From assembly GCA_934678915.1 (NCBI GenBank), contig CAKUSF010000015.1, forward strand, positions 1-27,852: DNA of 27,852 nt. The letters are read 5' to 3'. The notes below the pieces were generated by a model that saw only the letters and a list, made by a program, of their open reading frames with translations, was not told where the DNA came from and searched no databases. Positions 14,161 through 22,939 of the stretch are shown here, piece by piece. Each line of letters starts with the position of its first letter. Position 1 is the first letter of the stretch. The translations under genes were made by a program, and so were the position numbers. The DNA is from an uncultured Bacteroidales bacterium (GTDB lineage: Bacteria; Bacteroidota; Bacteroidia; Bacteroidales; UBA932).

Positions 14161-15671
14161 GAAAGAGTCTTGCTGTCATATCCTGTGCCCTCCTTGTCAG
14201 TGCGCCCTTGTCCCTTTCAGGGCAAGGAACAGCCAACCTTAAGGAAAGGCAGTGGAACGATCCTTATCTGGCTGTAGGCAACAAGACCTCTTCCGCTTAC
14301 ACACCTGTCGCCACTTTGCTGTCACCTTATTATTCATATTCTTCAGCAGCTGCGTCATTTGATTTGAGGGAAGAGGGGAGCGGAGCTTATATTCCCGAAG
14401 AAGGCAATGCCTTAAGACAAGGGAGATTTGATGCAGAGTCATTTTTGAGGCTCAAAGGCAATTCTGCGGTAAGCGGCAGAGTCGGCTATCGTCGCGCTGT
14501 CAAGCATGATGTTGTCCTTAACGAGACCAGTGACTACGAGCTCTTGCGTCCCTATGTCCTCATTGACACTGTCGGAGGGAACCTTCAACATGAGCAATAT
14601 AGTTTCCAAGGGGCCTGGATGCAACGTTCGGGCAGGCTAGTGTACTCTGTGTACGGAGGTTATAAGGCTGTGCATGAATATCGTAGCTTTGATCCAAGAC
14701 CTAGGAATATCTCATCCGACTTCAAGGCCGATGCCTCGTTAGGTTATGTTTTCCCCCAAGGAAGTGTTATCGGCTATGCTGGCTACAGGAAATACCATCA
14801 GCGTCAGGATGTCACCTTTATGAACAACACCGGAGCCAACACCACACTCTTTCATTCTACGGGGCTTGGGACTGACTATTACCGCTTTAGAAGTACAGGA
14901 ATCTTTGCCGCAACACGTTATGAAGGCCACGGCCTTGAGGCCGGGATTGTCGGCACTAGTGCCTCAGGGAAACTCCACTGTGGCCTCTCTTATGGCTTGC
15001 TGGGGGTCACGCGTCATCTTTCAAACCAGAACGATGCCCCTTTGAGCACGCTGGAAACTGAATCGCTCAACTCTTTCGCCTCTTACCGTGTCTCTAATTC
15101 CTTTGCCGTTGAGGCGAAGGTGGAACATGAAAGGCGTACGGGCTACGAAAATGTCATAGATTGCGCAGCATCAGGGATTTACGATGACATTCTGTCCCTT
15201 GACATGTACTCTCAAAGCATGCTTAATGCTTCGGTCTCCGGGGTACTCCGTATGGAGAGACGTTATGGAATCTGGCATCTGATGCCCTCGGTGCGTTGGC
15301 TGCAGTCTTCCGAGGAGTATCGTTACCCATCTTCATGGATGAAGTATTCTGTTCTGGCCGGTCGGCTCTTAGGAGGCTTCTCCACCATCAGAGGTCCGTG
15401 GTTGTATGACTTGACAGGTGGTTTTGAGTTTGGAGGCTGTCTCTACGATGATTGCACGCTACAGACTGGAGAGGAGCGTATTCGTGACGCCTATCTGGAC
15501 AAATTTGAGCGCAGGACAAACAACTACATTCAATGCCATGCTGGTGCTCTAGCACAGAAGGAAATCAGTGGAACCGTAGCTGTTTTCTCACGTGTGACCC
15601 TTGGAGGAATGTTTTACGGACAAGGCTCTCGAATGCTGGCGTTGACCATTTCAATAGGAATATCTTATTAA
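14157..15671 (+). CDS. DUF6850-like outer-membrane beta-barrel protein
   Basis: The 504-residue product has a signal peptide (MRKSLAVISCALLVSAPLSLSG) and a mature chain of alternating amphipathic strands rich in Tyr, Ser and Gly (VYSVYGGYKAVHEY, VIGYAGYRKYHQ), ending in ALTISIGISY, a terminal strand with final Tyr as in outer-membrane barrels. This and the partner genes fit the DUF6850 family that accompanies DUF4876 lipoproteins in Bacteroidales. Opening residues NLKERQWNDPY are also typical as I remember the family. Function is unknown. It overlaps the small lipoprotein gene by 4 nt and is 13 nt before the DUF4876 gene. The alternative label is a generic outer-membrane protein. Confidence 0.7.
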   Translation: MRKSLAVISCALLVSAPLSLSGQGTANLKERQWNDPYLAVGNKTSSAYTPVATLLSPYYSYSSAAASFDLREEGSGAYIPEEGNALRQGRFDAESFLRLKGNSAVSGRVGYRRAVKHDVVLNETSDYELLRPYVLIDTVGGNLQHEQYSFQGAWMQRSGRLVYSVYGGYKAVHEYRSFDPRPRNISSDFKADASLGYVFPQGSVIGYAGYRKYHQRQDVTFMNNTGANTTLFHSTGLGTDYYRFRSTGIFAATRYEGHGLEAGIVGTSASGKLHCGLSYGLLGVTRHLSNQNDAPLSTLETESLNSFASYRVSNSFAVEAKVEHERRTGYENVIDCAASGIYDDILSLDMYSQSMLNASVSGVLRMERRYGIWHLMPSVRWLQSSEEYRYPSSWMKYSVLAGRLLGGFSTIRGPWLYDLTGGFEFGGCLYDDCTLQTGEERIRDAYLDKFERRTNNYIQCHAGALAQKEISGTVAVFSRVTLGGMFYGQGSRMLALTISIGISY

Positions 15672-15684
15672 TATTTAAAGTATT

Positions 15685-17127
15685 ATGAAAAAGTATCTAG
15701 CTATTTTACTTGCCACGACGATGATCGTGGCCTGTGAACACGAAAAGACGACACCGACTCTTTCTTTAACCCCGACAGATCTTGAGTTCTCTGCTGAAGG
15801 AGGAAGCAAGACAGTGAAAGTGCTGACCAACACTGACTGGACTCTCACCACAGATGGCTCGGACTGGTACACTGTCTCTCCTACAGAAGGCAGTGGAGAC
15901 ACAGAAGTCACCGTGACACTTAACAATTACACTGATGCTAGTGTCAGGACTGCCCAGATTAAGTTCGAGGCTGAGGGACTGGTTGAGACTCTTGCCATTC
16001 TTCAGAATCGTCCTGAGACTCCGAAAGATCCGACTGAACTGAGTTACAAGGTAAGGGCTTATGCCCAGGACTACACCATTCCGGCTCCTAAGGGCTTCAC
16101 CTACAAGATTGTTTTGAATGGTGAAGGACTCAGTCTGGTTTCCTCTGATGCAGAGAACATTGTTCTTCATTTTGATGCCAACACGACTGGACAGTACAGA
16201 GATTTTTCTGCCACAGTGCTTACAACTGATGACATCAAACTTGAGAATGCCACATTCAGGCAGAGTTGGAGGAATGTTGAGCCTGGTGAGTTTGTTCTTG
16301 ACGAGATATTCTTCTCCGGTTTTACCATTCCAGAGTCCGACAGCAATGACTCTATGGATGGAGACCAGTACATCAAGATCACCAACACTACCAGTGAGAA
16401 TCTCTATGCCGACGGAGTGATATTCGCAATTTCTGAGACTAATTCACAAGTGTCCTCCACAGGGGCTTATTGGGCTTATCCTGAGCTGCCTGACGGAATC
16501 GGAGTCAACACTCTCTATCAGATTCCAGGTAATGGAACCGATGTCCCGGTTGAGGCAGGCAAATCTGTTGTGCTTGCTATTTCCGCTCAGAATTTCAAGG
16601 CGGAGAACGGAGTGGGCTGCGATTTGAGCAAGACGAATTTCGAGTTCTACGATGAAGGAAACGAGGATTACCCTGACACCGACAACCCTGATGTGCCGAA
16701 CCTTGTCAACTGGTTCAAGTCTTCATGGAGTTTCACAAGCCTGCACAACAGAGGCTATGAAAGCTATGCCATCGCTTTGCCTCCTGTTGGATTGACTTCA
16801 GAAACCTTCATGAAAGAACACCCTTGGAATGGACAACGCGTCATGGACTTTAATGGCTATCATTTTGAACGTGACATCGAGGGTGCGTACATCATCCCTA
16901 ACGACTGGGTGCTTGATGCCGTTAACTGTGCTGTCATCGAGGGACTTGGCACCCTTGCATTCAACGCTACCGTAGATGCCGGCTACACCAATGTCTCCAC
17001 TATTGACCGTGATCCTGACCGTTTCGGAAAGTCTGTCCTCCGCAAACGTGACGCGGACGGAAAGATTGTGGACACCAACAACTCCACCAATGACTTTGAA
17101 ATCTGCACTGCCCCTACGATGAAGTAA
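15685..17127 (+). CDS. BACON and DUF4876 domain lipoprotein
   Basis: A 480-residue lipoprotein: MKKYLAILLATTMIVAC with lipobox IVAC, Cys17. Residues about 26-110 form a BACON domain (LEFSAEGGSKTVKVLTN, DWYTVSPTEGSGDTEVTVTL, closing AILQN), a carbohydrate- or surface-associated Ig-like module common in Bacteroidota. The rest, from about 115, fits DUF4876, with LDEIFFSGFTIPES and YIKITNTTSENLYADGVIF resembling a lamin-tail-like fold. No catalytic motif is visible. It is the last gene of the receptor operon, followed by a strong terminator at 17185-17229. It most likely sits at the outer membrane and serves the receptor, perhaps as a surface-exposed ligand binder; this is inference. A small shift in style from its neighbours is not seen. 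Confidence 0.8.
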   Translation: MKKYLAILLATTMIVACEHEKTTPTLSLTPTDLEFSAEGGSKTVKVLTNTDWTLTTDGSDWYTVSPTEGSGDTEVTVTLNNYTDASVRTAQIKFEAEGLVETLAILQNRPETPKDPTELSYKVRAYAQDYTIPAPKGFTYKIVLNGEGLSLVSSDAENIVLHFDANTTGQYRDFSATVLTTDDIKLENATFRQSWRNVEPGEFVLDEIFFSGFTIPESDSNDSMDGDQYIKITNTTSENLYADGVIFAISETNSQVSSTGAYWAYPELPDGIGVNTLYQIPGNGTDVPVEAGKSVVLAISAQNFKAENGVGCDLSKTNFEFYDEGNEDYPDTDNPDVPNLVNWFKSSWSFTSLHNRGYESYAIALPPVGLTSETFMKEHPWNGQRVMDFNGYHFERDIEGAYIIPNDWVLDAVNCAVIEGLGTLAFNATVDAGYTNVSTIDRDPDRFGKSVLRKRDADGKIVDTNNSTNDFEICTAPTMK

Positions 17128-17184
17128 GTCGCTCGCAGCATTGCAAGGTGGTGCTGTGTAACATTCTGATTTACATAAAATTGA

Positions 17185-17229
17185 CTGTTTGTCTTTAGAC
17201 TAATTGCACTAAAGACAAACAGCCTTTTT
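17185..17229 (+). terminator. Terminator of the TonB/DUF6850/DUF4876 operon
   Basis: CTGTTTGTCTTTAG (17185-17198) and CTAAAGACAAACAG (17209-17222) are perfect 14-bp complements with a 10-nt loop, followed by a T run at 17225-17229. Confidence 0.88.
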
Positions 17230-17275
17230 ACTGACATTTAGGTATTTATCCTCCACCGCTACCAACTATTAGTGA

Positions 17276-17306
17276 TTGTGTAAATCCTCCAAAATGAATA
17301 TTTTTG
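17276..17306 (+). promoter_or_regulatory. feoAB promoter
   Basis: TTG at 17276-17278 and TATTTTTG at 17299-17306 with a 20-bp spacer match the Bacteroidota consensus. The feoAB ATG at 17325 would leave a leader of only about 15 nt. No palindromic Fur-like box is evident. Confidence 0.65.
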
Positions 17307-17324
17307 TACCGAATTTGGGTAAAA

Positions 17325-19736
17325 ATGGTATTATCGGAACTTAAGACAGGTGAAGTTGGCGTCATCGCCAAGGTGAATGGCCATGGAGGATTTCGGAAAA
17401 GGCTCATTGAGATGGGCTTCATCACCGGAAAAAGGGTAACGGTAGTGCTCAATGCTCCTTTGAAGGATCCTATTGAGTATGAAATACTTGGCTATAAGGT
17501 TTCTCTGAGACGTTCAGAGGCTGCGCTTATTGATGTCATCAGCGAAGAGGAGGCTAAGGCTTCCGTTGACTCTAAACAGGATTTTTCTTCGATCTACGAT
17601 GATGATTGTGATGAGATAGCTGCTCTGAATCTTGAAATGGAACGTCTCGCTAAAGAACGTCACCATGTGATTCGGGTTGCTTTGGTTGGCAATCCGAATT
17701 GTGGCAAGACATCGCTCTTCAACATCGCCTCCGGCAGCCATGAGCATGTCGGTAACTATAGCGGTGTGACAGTTGATGCGAAGGAAGGCCGTTTTGAGTA
17801 CAAGGGCTACAAGTTCGTTCTCGTTGACCTCCCAGGAACATATTCTTTGTCAGCTTATAGTCCGGAGGAACTCTATGTCCGCAAGAATTTGATAGAGAAC
17901 GTTCCCGATGTCGTTGTCAACGTTGTCGATGCTTCCAACATCGAAAGGAACCTTTACCTTACGACTCAGGTCATTGACATGAATCTTCGTGTCGTGATGG
18001 CTCTGAACATGTACGATGAGCTTCAGGCAAAAGGGGATAAGCTTGACATCAAGCAACTTGGCTACCTTTTGGGTATGCCGATTTGTCCGACCGTAAGTCG
18101 TGACGGCACTGGAATCCCGGAACTTTTGGACACCGTCATCAAGATTTACGAAAAACACGATGAGAGACTTGCCCGTCACATCCACATCAACCATGGCCCA
18201 GAGCTGGAAAAGAGTATCGACCGTATAAAGGCCTTGATCCAAAAGAATCAAGACATCCGTGGAAAGTACTCCACGCGCTATTTGGCCATCAAGTGTCTGG
18301 AGAACGACAAACAGATTGAGGAAGTCATTGGTTCTCTTCACAATGCGGATGAGATCTCCAAAGCATGCTCGGAAGAGTCGGCTCGCATAGAGAATCTGCT
18401 TCACTCCAACCCGGAGTCAGTCATCGTTGATGCAAAATATTCATTCATTCATGGGGCCCTCGCTGAGACTTACACTCACCATGTGGATCCCAAGCCGAAG
18501 AAGACCATCACTGACAAGATTGATGCGGTTGTGACCAACAAGTGGGCTGCGTTTCCCATCTTCATATTCCTGCTCTATCTCATTTTCCAGTCCACTTTCA
18601 CCCTTGGCAATTATCCGATGAATTGGATTGATTGGTTGGTTGGTCAGTTAGGAGATTTTGTTGCGAATTTCATGAAGGAGGGTTGGCTCAAGGACCTTCT
18701 CGTTGACGGAGTGATTGCCGGAGTGGGAAGTGTCCTTGTGTTCCTGCCTAACATTCTGATACTTTACTTCTTCCTGTCAATAATGGAGGACTCCGGCTAC
18801 ATGGCCAGAGCTGCCTTCATCGTTGATAAACTGATGCATAGGATAGGCCTTCACGGCAAGTCTTTCATCCCGATGGTGATGGGCTTCGGCTGCAACGTGC
18901 CCGCAATCATGGCAACCAGAGCCATTGAGAGCCGTAAAAGCCGCCTTATCACGATTGCAATCATTCCGTTCATGTCCTGCGCGGGCAGGCTGCCGATCTT
19001 CGTTCTGCTTGCCGGAGCCTTCTTCCCTCACAATTCGGCTCTCGCTCTTTTAGGAATATACTTCCTCGGAGTCCTGATGGCGATTCTGTCAGCTGTAGTG
19101 CTCAGCCGTTTCATCAAGGAAGATGACCTTCCATTCGTGATGGAGCTGCCGCCTTATAGGGTTCCGACCGGAAAGGCAATCTGGCGCCACACTTGGGAGA
19201 AAGGCAAACAGTATCTGGAAAAGATGGCGACCACAATCCTGATCGGCTCTGTTGTGATTTGGTGTCTAGGCTATTTCCCGCGCTCCGATAAAGGCGCAGA
19301 GTACCAGCAGGAGCATTCCTACATCGGTCAACTCGGAAAGGCGGTCTCTCCGGCTCTTGAGCCGCTTGGCTTTAGTTGGAAAATGGACATCGGACTTTTG
19401 ACTGGAATTGTGGCTAAAGAGCTTGTGGTTAGTACCTTAGGGGTTATGTACGCTTCTGATGAACCGGAGGTTGCTGAGGCGGTTGAGGCCTCCGACACCG
19501 ATGCCCTAGCTGCGGACACCCAACTTCAAGGCACACTGGCCCGCTCGGTGTCTCTTCCTGCCGCTGTCGCCTACATGGTGTTCATCCTCTTGTACTTCCC
19601 TTGCATAGCGACTTTCGTGGCCATCAAGAATGAGACTGGAAAATGGCGCTGGGCCATTGCTGTCTGTACCTACACAATGGTTGTCGCATGGATTGCAGCC
19701 TTCATCGGCTACCATCTCACCGCTCTGTTTCTTTAA
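17325..19736 (+). CDS. feoAB: Fused FeoA-FeoB ferrous iron transporter
   Basis: This inner-membrane importer takes up Fe(II). The 803-residue protein fuses a FeoA SH3-like domain (residues 1-75, LSELKTGEVGVIAKV, RLIEMGFITGKRVTVV) to FeoB. The G domain has G1 GNPNCGKT (122-129), G3 DLPG (168-171) and G4 NMYD (228-231), with the switch region YSGVTVDAKEG. The membrane part starts near residue 405 and has both Gate motifs, GFGCNVPAIMATRAIE (about 520) and MSCAGRLPIF (about 550), with the conserved Cys residues. ATG 17325 is chosen; a TTG 21 nt upstream overlaps the promoter box. The fusion is common in Bacteroidales. It is followed after 32 nt by the hemerythrin gene, so cotranscription is likely. 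Confidence 0.95.
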   Translation: MVLSELKTGEVGVIAKVNGHGGFRKRLIEMGFITGKRVTVVLNAPLKDPIEYEILGYKVSLRRSEAALIDVISEEEAKASVDSKQDFSSIYDDDCDEIAALNLEMERLAKERHHVIRVALVGNPNCGKTSLFNIASGSHEHVGNYSGVTVDAKEGRFEYKGYKFVLVDLPGTYSLSAYSPEELYVRKNLIENVPDVVVNVVDASNIERNLYLTTQVIDMNLRVVMALNMYDELQAKGDKLDIKQLGYLLGMPICPTVSRDGTGIPELLDTVIKIYEKHDERLARHIHINHGPELEKSIDRIKALIQKNQDIRGKYSTRYLAIKCLENDKQIEEVIGSLHNADEISKACSEESARIENLLHSNPESVIVDAKYSFIHGALAETYTHHVDPKPKKTITDKIDAVVTNKWAAFPIFIFLLYLIFQSTFTLGNYPMNWIDWLVGQLGDFVANFMKEGWLKDLLVDGVIAGVGSVLVFLPNILILYFFLSIMEDSGYMARAAFIVDKLMHRIGLHGKSFIPMVMGFGCNVPAIMATRAIESRKSRLITIAIIPFMSCAGRLPIFVLLAGAFFPHNSALALLGIYFLGVLMAILSAVVLSRFIKEDDLPFVMELPPYRVPTGKAIWRHTWEKGKQYLEKMATTILIGSVVIWCLGYFPRSDKGAEYQQEHSYIGQLGKAVSPALEPLGFSWKMDIGLLTGIVAKELVVSTLGVMYASDEPEVAEAVEASDTDALAADTQLQGTLARSVSLPAAVAYMVFILLYFPCIATFVAIKNETGKWRWAIAVCTYTMVVAWIAAFIGYHLTALFL

Positions 19737-19768
19737 ATGAATATTCTCGGCTAAGATTTGAGCCAACA

Positions 19769-20467
19769 ATGAAAATGAAAAACGCATTAACTACAAAGAT
19801 GTCTTTGTCAGAATTGATTGACATTGACTTTAGTCTTCTCCAAGTCATCTCAAGGATGGGGCTTGATCTCAGTTATGCCTCTCTGCCGGTGTCCGAGGCC
19901 TGCCGCAAGTGTGGAATCGATCCTGACACGTTCATCCTGATTTGCAATGTGTATTCATTTCCTGATCATGTCCCGTCACCTGAAGAATTGGCCGGTGGCA
20001 ACATCCGGAACATCATAGACTACTTGCACAGCTCCCACCTTTATTACATGGGGCAGGCTATCCGTGTCCTTGAGAACTCGTTCGACAGACTCGTGGCACC
20101 ATTCGATGAAAAGCAAAAGAAGGTGGTCTTGAAATTTTTCAATGACTACAAAGGAGAGCTTGACAAGCATTTTTCCTACGAGGAAGAGGTCGTCTTCCCG
20201 TACATCGAAGCCTTGCAACGTGATGGCGTAAGGTCTTCTGAATATTCAATCGAACAGTTCGAGGAACATCACGAGAACGTTGAAGAAAAGTTGGAGGACA
20301 TGAAGAACATTGTGATGAAATACCTCCCTGCAAAATGCTCCAATGACTTGAAGATCATGGTGCTGTTGTCTATCTACCATCTGCACGATGACCTTCGTCG
20401 CCACACCTATGTGGAGAATAACATTCTTGTCCCGATAGTAGGAAGACTTGAGCGTGATGGAAAATAG
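19769..20467 (+). CDS. Hemerythrin HHE domain protein, YtfE/RIC-like
   Basis: YtfE/RIC/ScdA proteins hold a di-iron centre and repair or protect iron-sulfur clusters under nitrosative and oxidative stress. The 232-residue product has an N-terminal part (about 10-60) with EACRKCGIDPDTF that resembles a ScdA_N domain lacking its Cys-Cys-Gly motif, and a C-terminal four-helix HHE domain. Candidate iron ligands fit the YtfE spacing: H87 or H90, H134 with E138 (HFSYE), H167 or H168, and H212 with E216 (HTYVE). ATG 19769 is chosen because upstream codons overlap the end of feoAB. Its last 11 nt overlap the LuxR gene. Position behind feoAB supports a link to iron. The exact reaction is inference. 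Confidence 0.85.
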   Translation: MKMKNALTTKMSLSELIDIDFSLLQVISRMGLDLSYASLPVSEACRKCGIDPDTFILICNVYSFPDHVPSPEELAGGNIRNIIDYLHSSHLYYMGQAIRVLENSFDRLVAPFDEKQKKVVLKFFNDYKGELDKHFSYEEEVVFPYIEALQRDGVRSSEYSIEQFEEHHENVEEKLEDMKNIVMKYLPAKCSNDLKIMVLLSIYHLHDDLRRHTYVENNILVPIVGRLERDGK

Positions 20468-21056
20468 AAAGACAGTTGCATTGATCATTCCCTCTGACAT
20501 CGTGGCCAGAGGGCTCGGAAGCATTCTCTCCGAACAAGGTGAGTTCAAGGTGCTTGAGAATCTTTTTGATTGTTCCAAGTCCAGTGAGGCAAAACTTCGT
20601 AGCCTTGCACCGGACGTCATCATCATTGACCCGTCAGTCTTTGATTTCAAGAGCAGGAAAGATGGCAGGGCGTTGCTTGCAGAGATCAGTGATGCTTCTG
20701 TGATTGCTTTGGAAGGACTTACGGTGACGGATGACGTGGTCAGGCAGTATGATGGTTCTATTTCTTTGTTCGACAGTGCTTCGATGGCAGTCAAGAAGCT
20801 TCATGCGGCCATAGGTGCCCGGCAGCAGGATCCTGTGGTTGAAGGTAATGAGCTATCTTCCAGAGAGAAAGAGATTCTGGTCTGTGTGGCTCAAGGGATG
20901 CTCAACAAAGAGATTGCAGACAAGTTCAGTCTGTCAATCTACACTGTCATTACCCACCGCAAGAACATCACCCGCAAGACGGGCATCAAGACCGTGGCCG
21001 GTCTCACCGTCTATGCAATCCTCAACAACCTCATTGACATCAATTCTGTTCAGTAG
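20457..21056 (+). CDS. LuxR-type transcriptional regulator with degenerate receiver domain
   Basis: A 199-residue cytosolic regulator. Residues 6-120 have a receiver-like pattern (VALIIPSDIVARGLGSIL, then APDVIIIDPSV with D58 in the phospho-acceptor position), but the acidic pair normally present near the first strand is replaced by PSD, so phosphorylation is uncertain. Residues 132-195 are a GerE/LuxR helix-turn-helix (LSSREKEILVCVAQGMLNKE, then IADKFSLSIYTVITHRKNI). ATG 20457 is chosen; it overlaps the hemerythrin gene by 11 nt, implying coupling and a common job. No sensor kinase gene is near. I recall a LuxR regulator of hemin uptake in Porphyromonas (CdhR) of similar kind, but I cannot test the relation. 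The targets could include the neighbouring iron genes. Confidence 0.85.
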   Translation: MENRKTVALIIPSDIVARGLGSILSEQGEFKVLENLFDCSKSSEAKLRSLAPDVIIIDPSVFDFKSRKDGRALLAEISDASVIALEGLTVTDDVVRQYDGSISLFDSASMAVKKLHAAIGARQQDPVVEGNELSSREKEILVCVAQGMLNKEIADKFSLSIYTVITHRKNITRKTGIKTVAGLTVYAILNNLIDINSVQ

Positions 21057-21062
21057 CATTTT

Positions 21063-21105
21063 TTTCGGTTGCTGAGCTTTCGGTTGCTGAGCTTGTCGAA
21101 GTGAC
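21063..21105. repeat. Tandem 15-bp repeat and dispersed repeat between converging genes
   Basis: TTTCGGTTGCTGAGC occurs twice in perfect tandem (21063-21077, 21078-21092). The second copy runs into CTGAGCTTGTCGAAGTGAC (21087-21105), which is found again exactly within mutL at 23680-23698. The repeat fills the 48-bp gap between the converging LuxR and EEP genes and ends at the EEP stop codon. No clear terminator is visible in the gap. Confidence 0.75.
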
Positions 21106-22199
21106 TACTTCAGATTGATCTCCGCGATGACGGGGTAGTGATCGGAGTAAGGCACGTGTGGCACGGAATGCGAAACTGCCTCAAAATGCGATGGATAAAG
21201 AACATAATCAATCCGGATGAACGGCCAAAGGAATGAATATGTCGCCCCGAATCCTTTCCCCGCCTCCACAAACGAATCATGCCTCCCTTTTTTGAGCCTA
21301 TTGTAGGTATAAGACATTGGATTGTCATTGAAATCCCCGACAGCAATCGCTTCAAGCGAGCAGTCCTCGATGTCCGACATCACCTTGTCCACCTGCTCCG
21401 GTCTCCGTTTGATGGACTTCTTCATTTTCTCTTCCGTTTCCCACATCAACTCTCCATCTTTGTCCACCACAGATTTCTTTAACCTGGCCAAAGACACATT
21501 ATAGCTCTCGAAATGACAATTATAGACTCTTATTGTGGTACCTTCTTCGACTTTCAAATCAGTGAATATCGCCAGATTAGAACTCTTCTCGAACGTCAGT
21601 TTCCCCTTGCCCTCGATCGGGTACTTGCTCAAGGTCACATTGCCGTAACTGCCTTTGTCCGTGACGTACATGAAATACCCGAAATGGTAGTCCGGAAATC
21701 GTTTTTCGAAGAACCTTGCCACGTCAAACTCTCCGGGTATATTGACCTCCTGAAGGCACACGATGTCGGCATTTTGAGCCAAAATGAAATTCACGACAGA
21801 ATCCGCGCACACCGCTCTGCCTCCATCCCCTTTAAATTCTGAAGAACGCCCCAAAGCGAAATGACCGACATTGTAAGTCAGAATCTTCACCGTCTCCTGC
21901 CCTCTTTCCACCGCACCTGAGGAGAACTGGAAATACCTTCCAATGAATATTACGGAAGGCATCAGAGCCAACAATGGGATTAGAAATGAGCTAGACCCTC
22001 TTCTGATTGCCAGAACGAGAAATACTAAATTTAGAATAGCGAAGGGAACGAACAGCAATCCGAAGACGGTCATGTACCACGCCTTGGCCGGGTTCGCGAC
22101 CATGGATGCGTAACTGAGCAGAAGCAGGAATGCCGACAGAAGCATCAACATTCTTGCGAGAATGCTTCCGAAAGAAGTCTCATGTCGGTTTCTGCCCAT
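21105..22199 (-). CDS. Endonuclease/exonuclease/phosphatase (EEP) family membrane protein
   Basis: The 364-residue protein has about three N-terminal membrane segments (ILARMLMLLSAFLLLLSYASM, AWYMTVFGLLFVPFAILNLVFLVLAI, SSFLIPLLALMPSVIFIG) and a C-terminal EEP domain. The metal and catalytic blocks are in order: ILTYNVGHF, DIVCLQEVN (catalytic Glu), RVYNCHFES, AVGDFNDNP and YSDHYPVIAEI with the terminal Asp-His. The domain probably faces the periplasm. Substrate (nucleic acid, phospholipid or phosphosugar) is not determined. It is the last gene of the minus-strand group small protein-mutL-rhomboid-EEP, 26 nt after the rhomboid gene. This order is common in Bacteroidales as I recall. ATG 22199 is supported by the close spacing. 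Confidence 0.88.
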   Translation of the reverse strand: MGRNRHETSFGSILARMLMLLSAFLLLLSYASMVANPAKAWYMTVFGLLFVPFAILNLVFLVLAIRRGSSSFLIPLLALMPSVIFIGRYFQFSSGAVERGQETVKILTYNVGHFALGRSSEFKGDGGRAVCADSVVNFILAQNADIVCLQEVNIPGEFDVARFFEKRFPDYHFGYFMYVTDKGSYGNVTLSKYPIEGKGKLTFEKSSNLAIFTDLKVEEGTTIRVYNCHFESYNVSLARLKKSVVDKDGELMWETEEKMKKSIKRRPEQVDKVMSDIEDCSLEAIAVGDFNDNPMSYTYNRLKKGRHDSFVEAGKGFGATYSFLWPFIRIDYVLYPSHFEAVSHSVPHVPYSDHYPVIAEINLK

Positions 22200-22225
22200 G
22201 TCCGGTTCACCGCTTACTTAACATG

Positions 22226-22921
22226 TCATCTCTGCCAGAGTTTCCCGGATTTCTTCCAGTAAATAAGTAGCAGAAATCCGAACAACATGCCACCCAGATG
22301 GGCGAAATGAGCCACACCATCCAATGTTCCAGTCACACCCGTGAACAGCTCAATAGCGATGAAAAGCAACACGAACCATTTTGCTTTCAAAGAGATAGGT
22401 GGGAATATCAAAGTCCAGACATCGTTAGGATAGAGCATTGCGTAGCCGATCTGGATTCCGTAAATTGCTCCTGACGCGCCAAGAGTCGGAGTGCGCAGGA
22501 GGTTGATCTGGCCAGCGGAAAGTATTCCGGAATTAGCGGAAGCCATGGCCTCCATCTGGAAATATTCCACAAGTGTGTGAGTCAAGACAGCTCCCAGCCC
22601 AGCCACGAAGTAGAAGACAAGGTACTTCTTTGACCCAATCGTCCTTTCCAATGCAGAACCGAACATCCAAAGACAGAACATGTTGAAGAACAGATGCCAG
22701 AATCCTCCGTGCATGAACATGTAAGTGACCGGTTGCCAGATGTGGAAGAGCGGTGACTTAGGGTAAAACATCGCGAAGGTACTGACCATGAAATTCTGGT
22801 TGATCAAAGTAGCGATAAACATCACGATGTTGATTAGGATGATGTTCCTGGTCACAGGTGGCATATTGCTGAAAAAACCGCCTATGCCTGATTGTCCGTT
22901 GTCGTAGCCGTAGTATGCCAT
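22226..22921 (-). CDS. Rhomboid family intramembrane serine protease
   Basis: Rhomboids cut membrane proteins inside the bilayer. The 231-residue protein shows the hallmark residues: HLFFN with N80 in HGGFWHLFFNMFCLW, the catalytic serine S150 in GASGAIYG, and the partner histidine H208 in HFAHLGGMLFG. About six hydrophobic segments are present. The N-terminal 20 residues are Gly/Tyr rich and cytosolic. It starts 18 nt after mutL and ends 26 nt before the EEP gene, so it is cotranscribed with both. All catalytic residues are intact, so an active protease is expected. Substrate is unknown. Confidence 0.93.
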   Translation of the reverse strand: MAYYGYDNGQSGIGGFFSNMPPVTRNIILINIVMFIATLINQNFMVSTFAMFYPKSPLFHIWQPVTYMFMHGGFWHLFFNMFCLWMFGSALERTIGSKKYLVFYFVAGLGAVLTHTLVEYFQMEAMASANSGILSAGQINLLRTPTLGASGAIYGIQIGYAMLYPNDVWTLIFPPISLKAKWFVLLFIAIELFTGVTGTLDGVAHFAHLGGMLFGFLLLIYWKKSGKLWQR

Positions 22922-22939
22922 GCTATGATATTCAAATAT

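Noticed and set aside
11036..17127. Polysaccharide utilisation locus (SusCD type)
   Set aside because: No SusD homolog, no glycoside hydrolase in the operon and no hybrid sensor nearby; the GH20 and GH92 genes are separate units.
17230..17324. Riboswitch or Fur box before feoAB
   Set aside because: The expected leader is only about 15 nt and no inverted repeat resembling a Fur site is visible.
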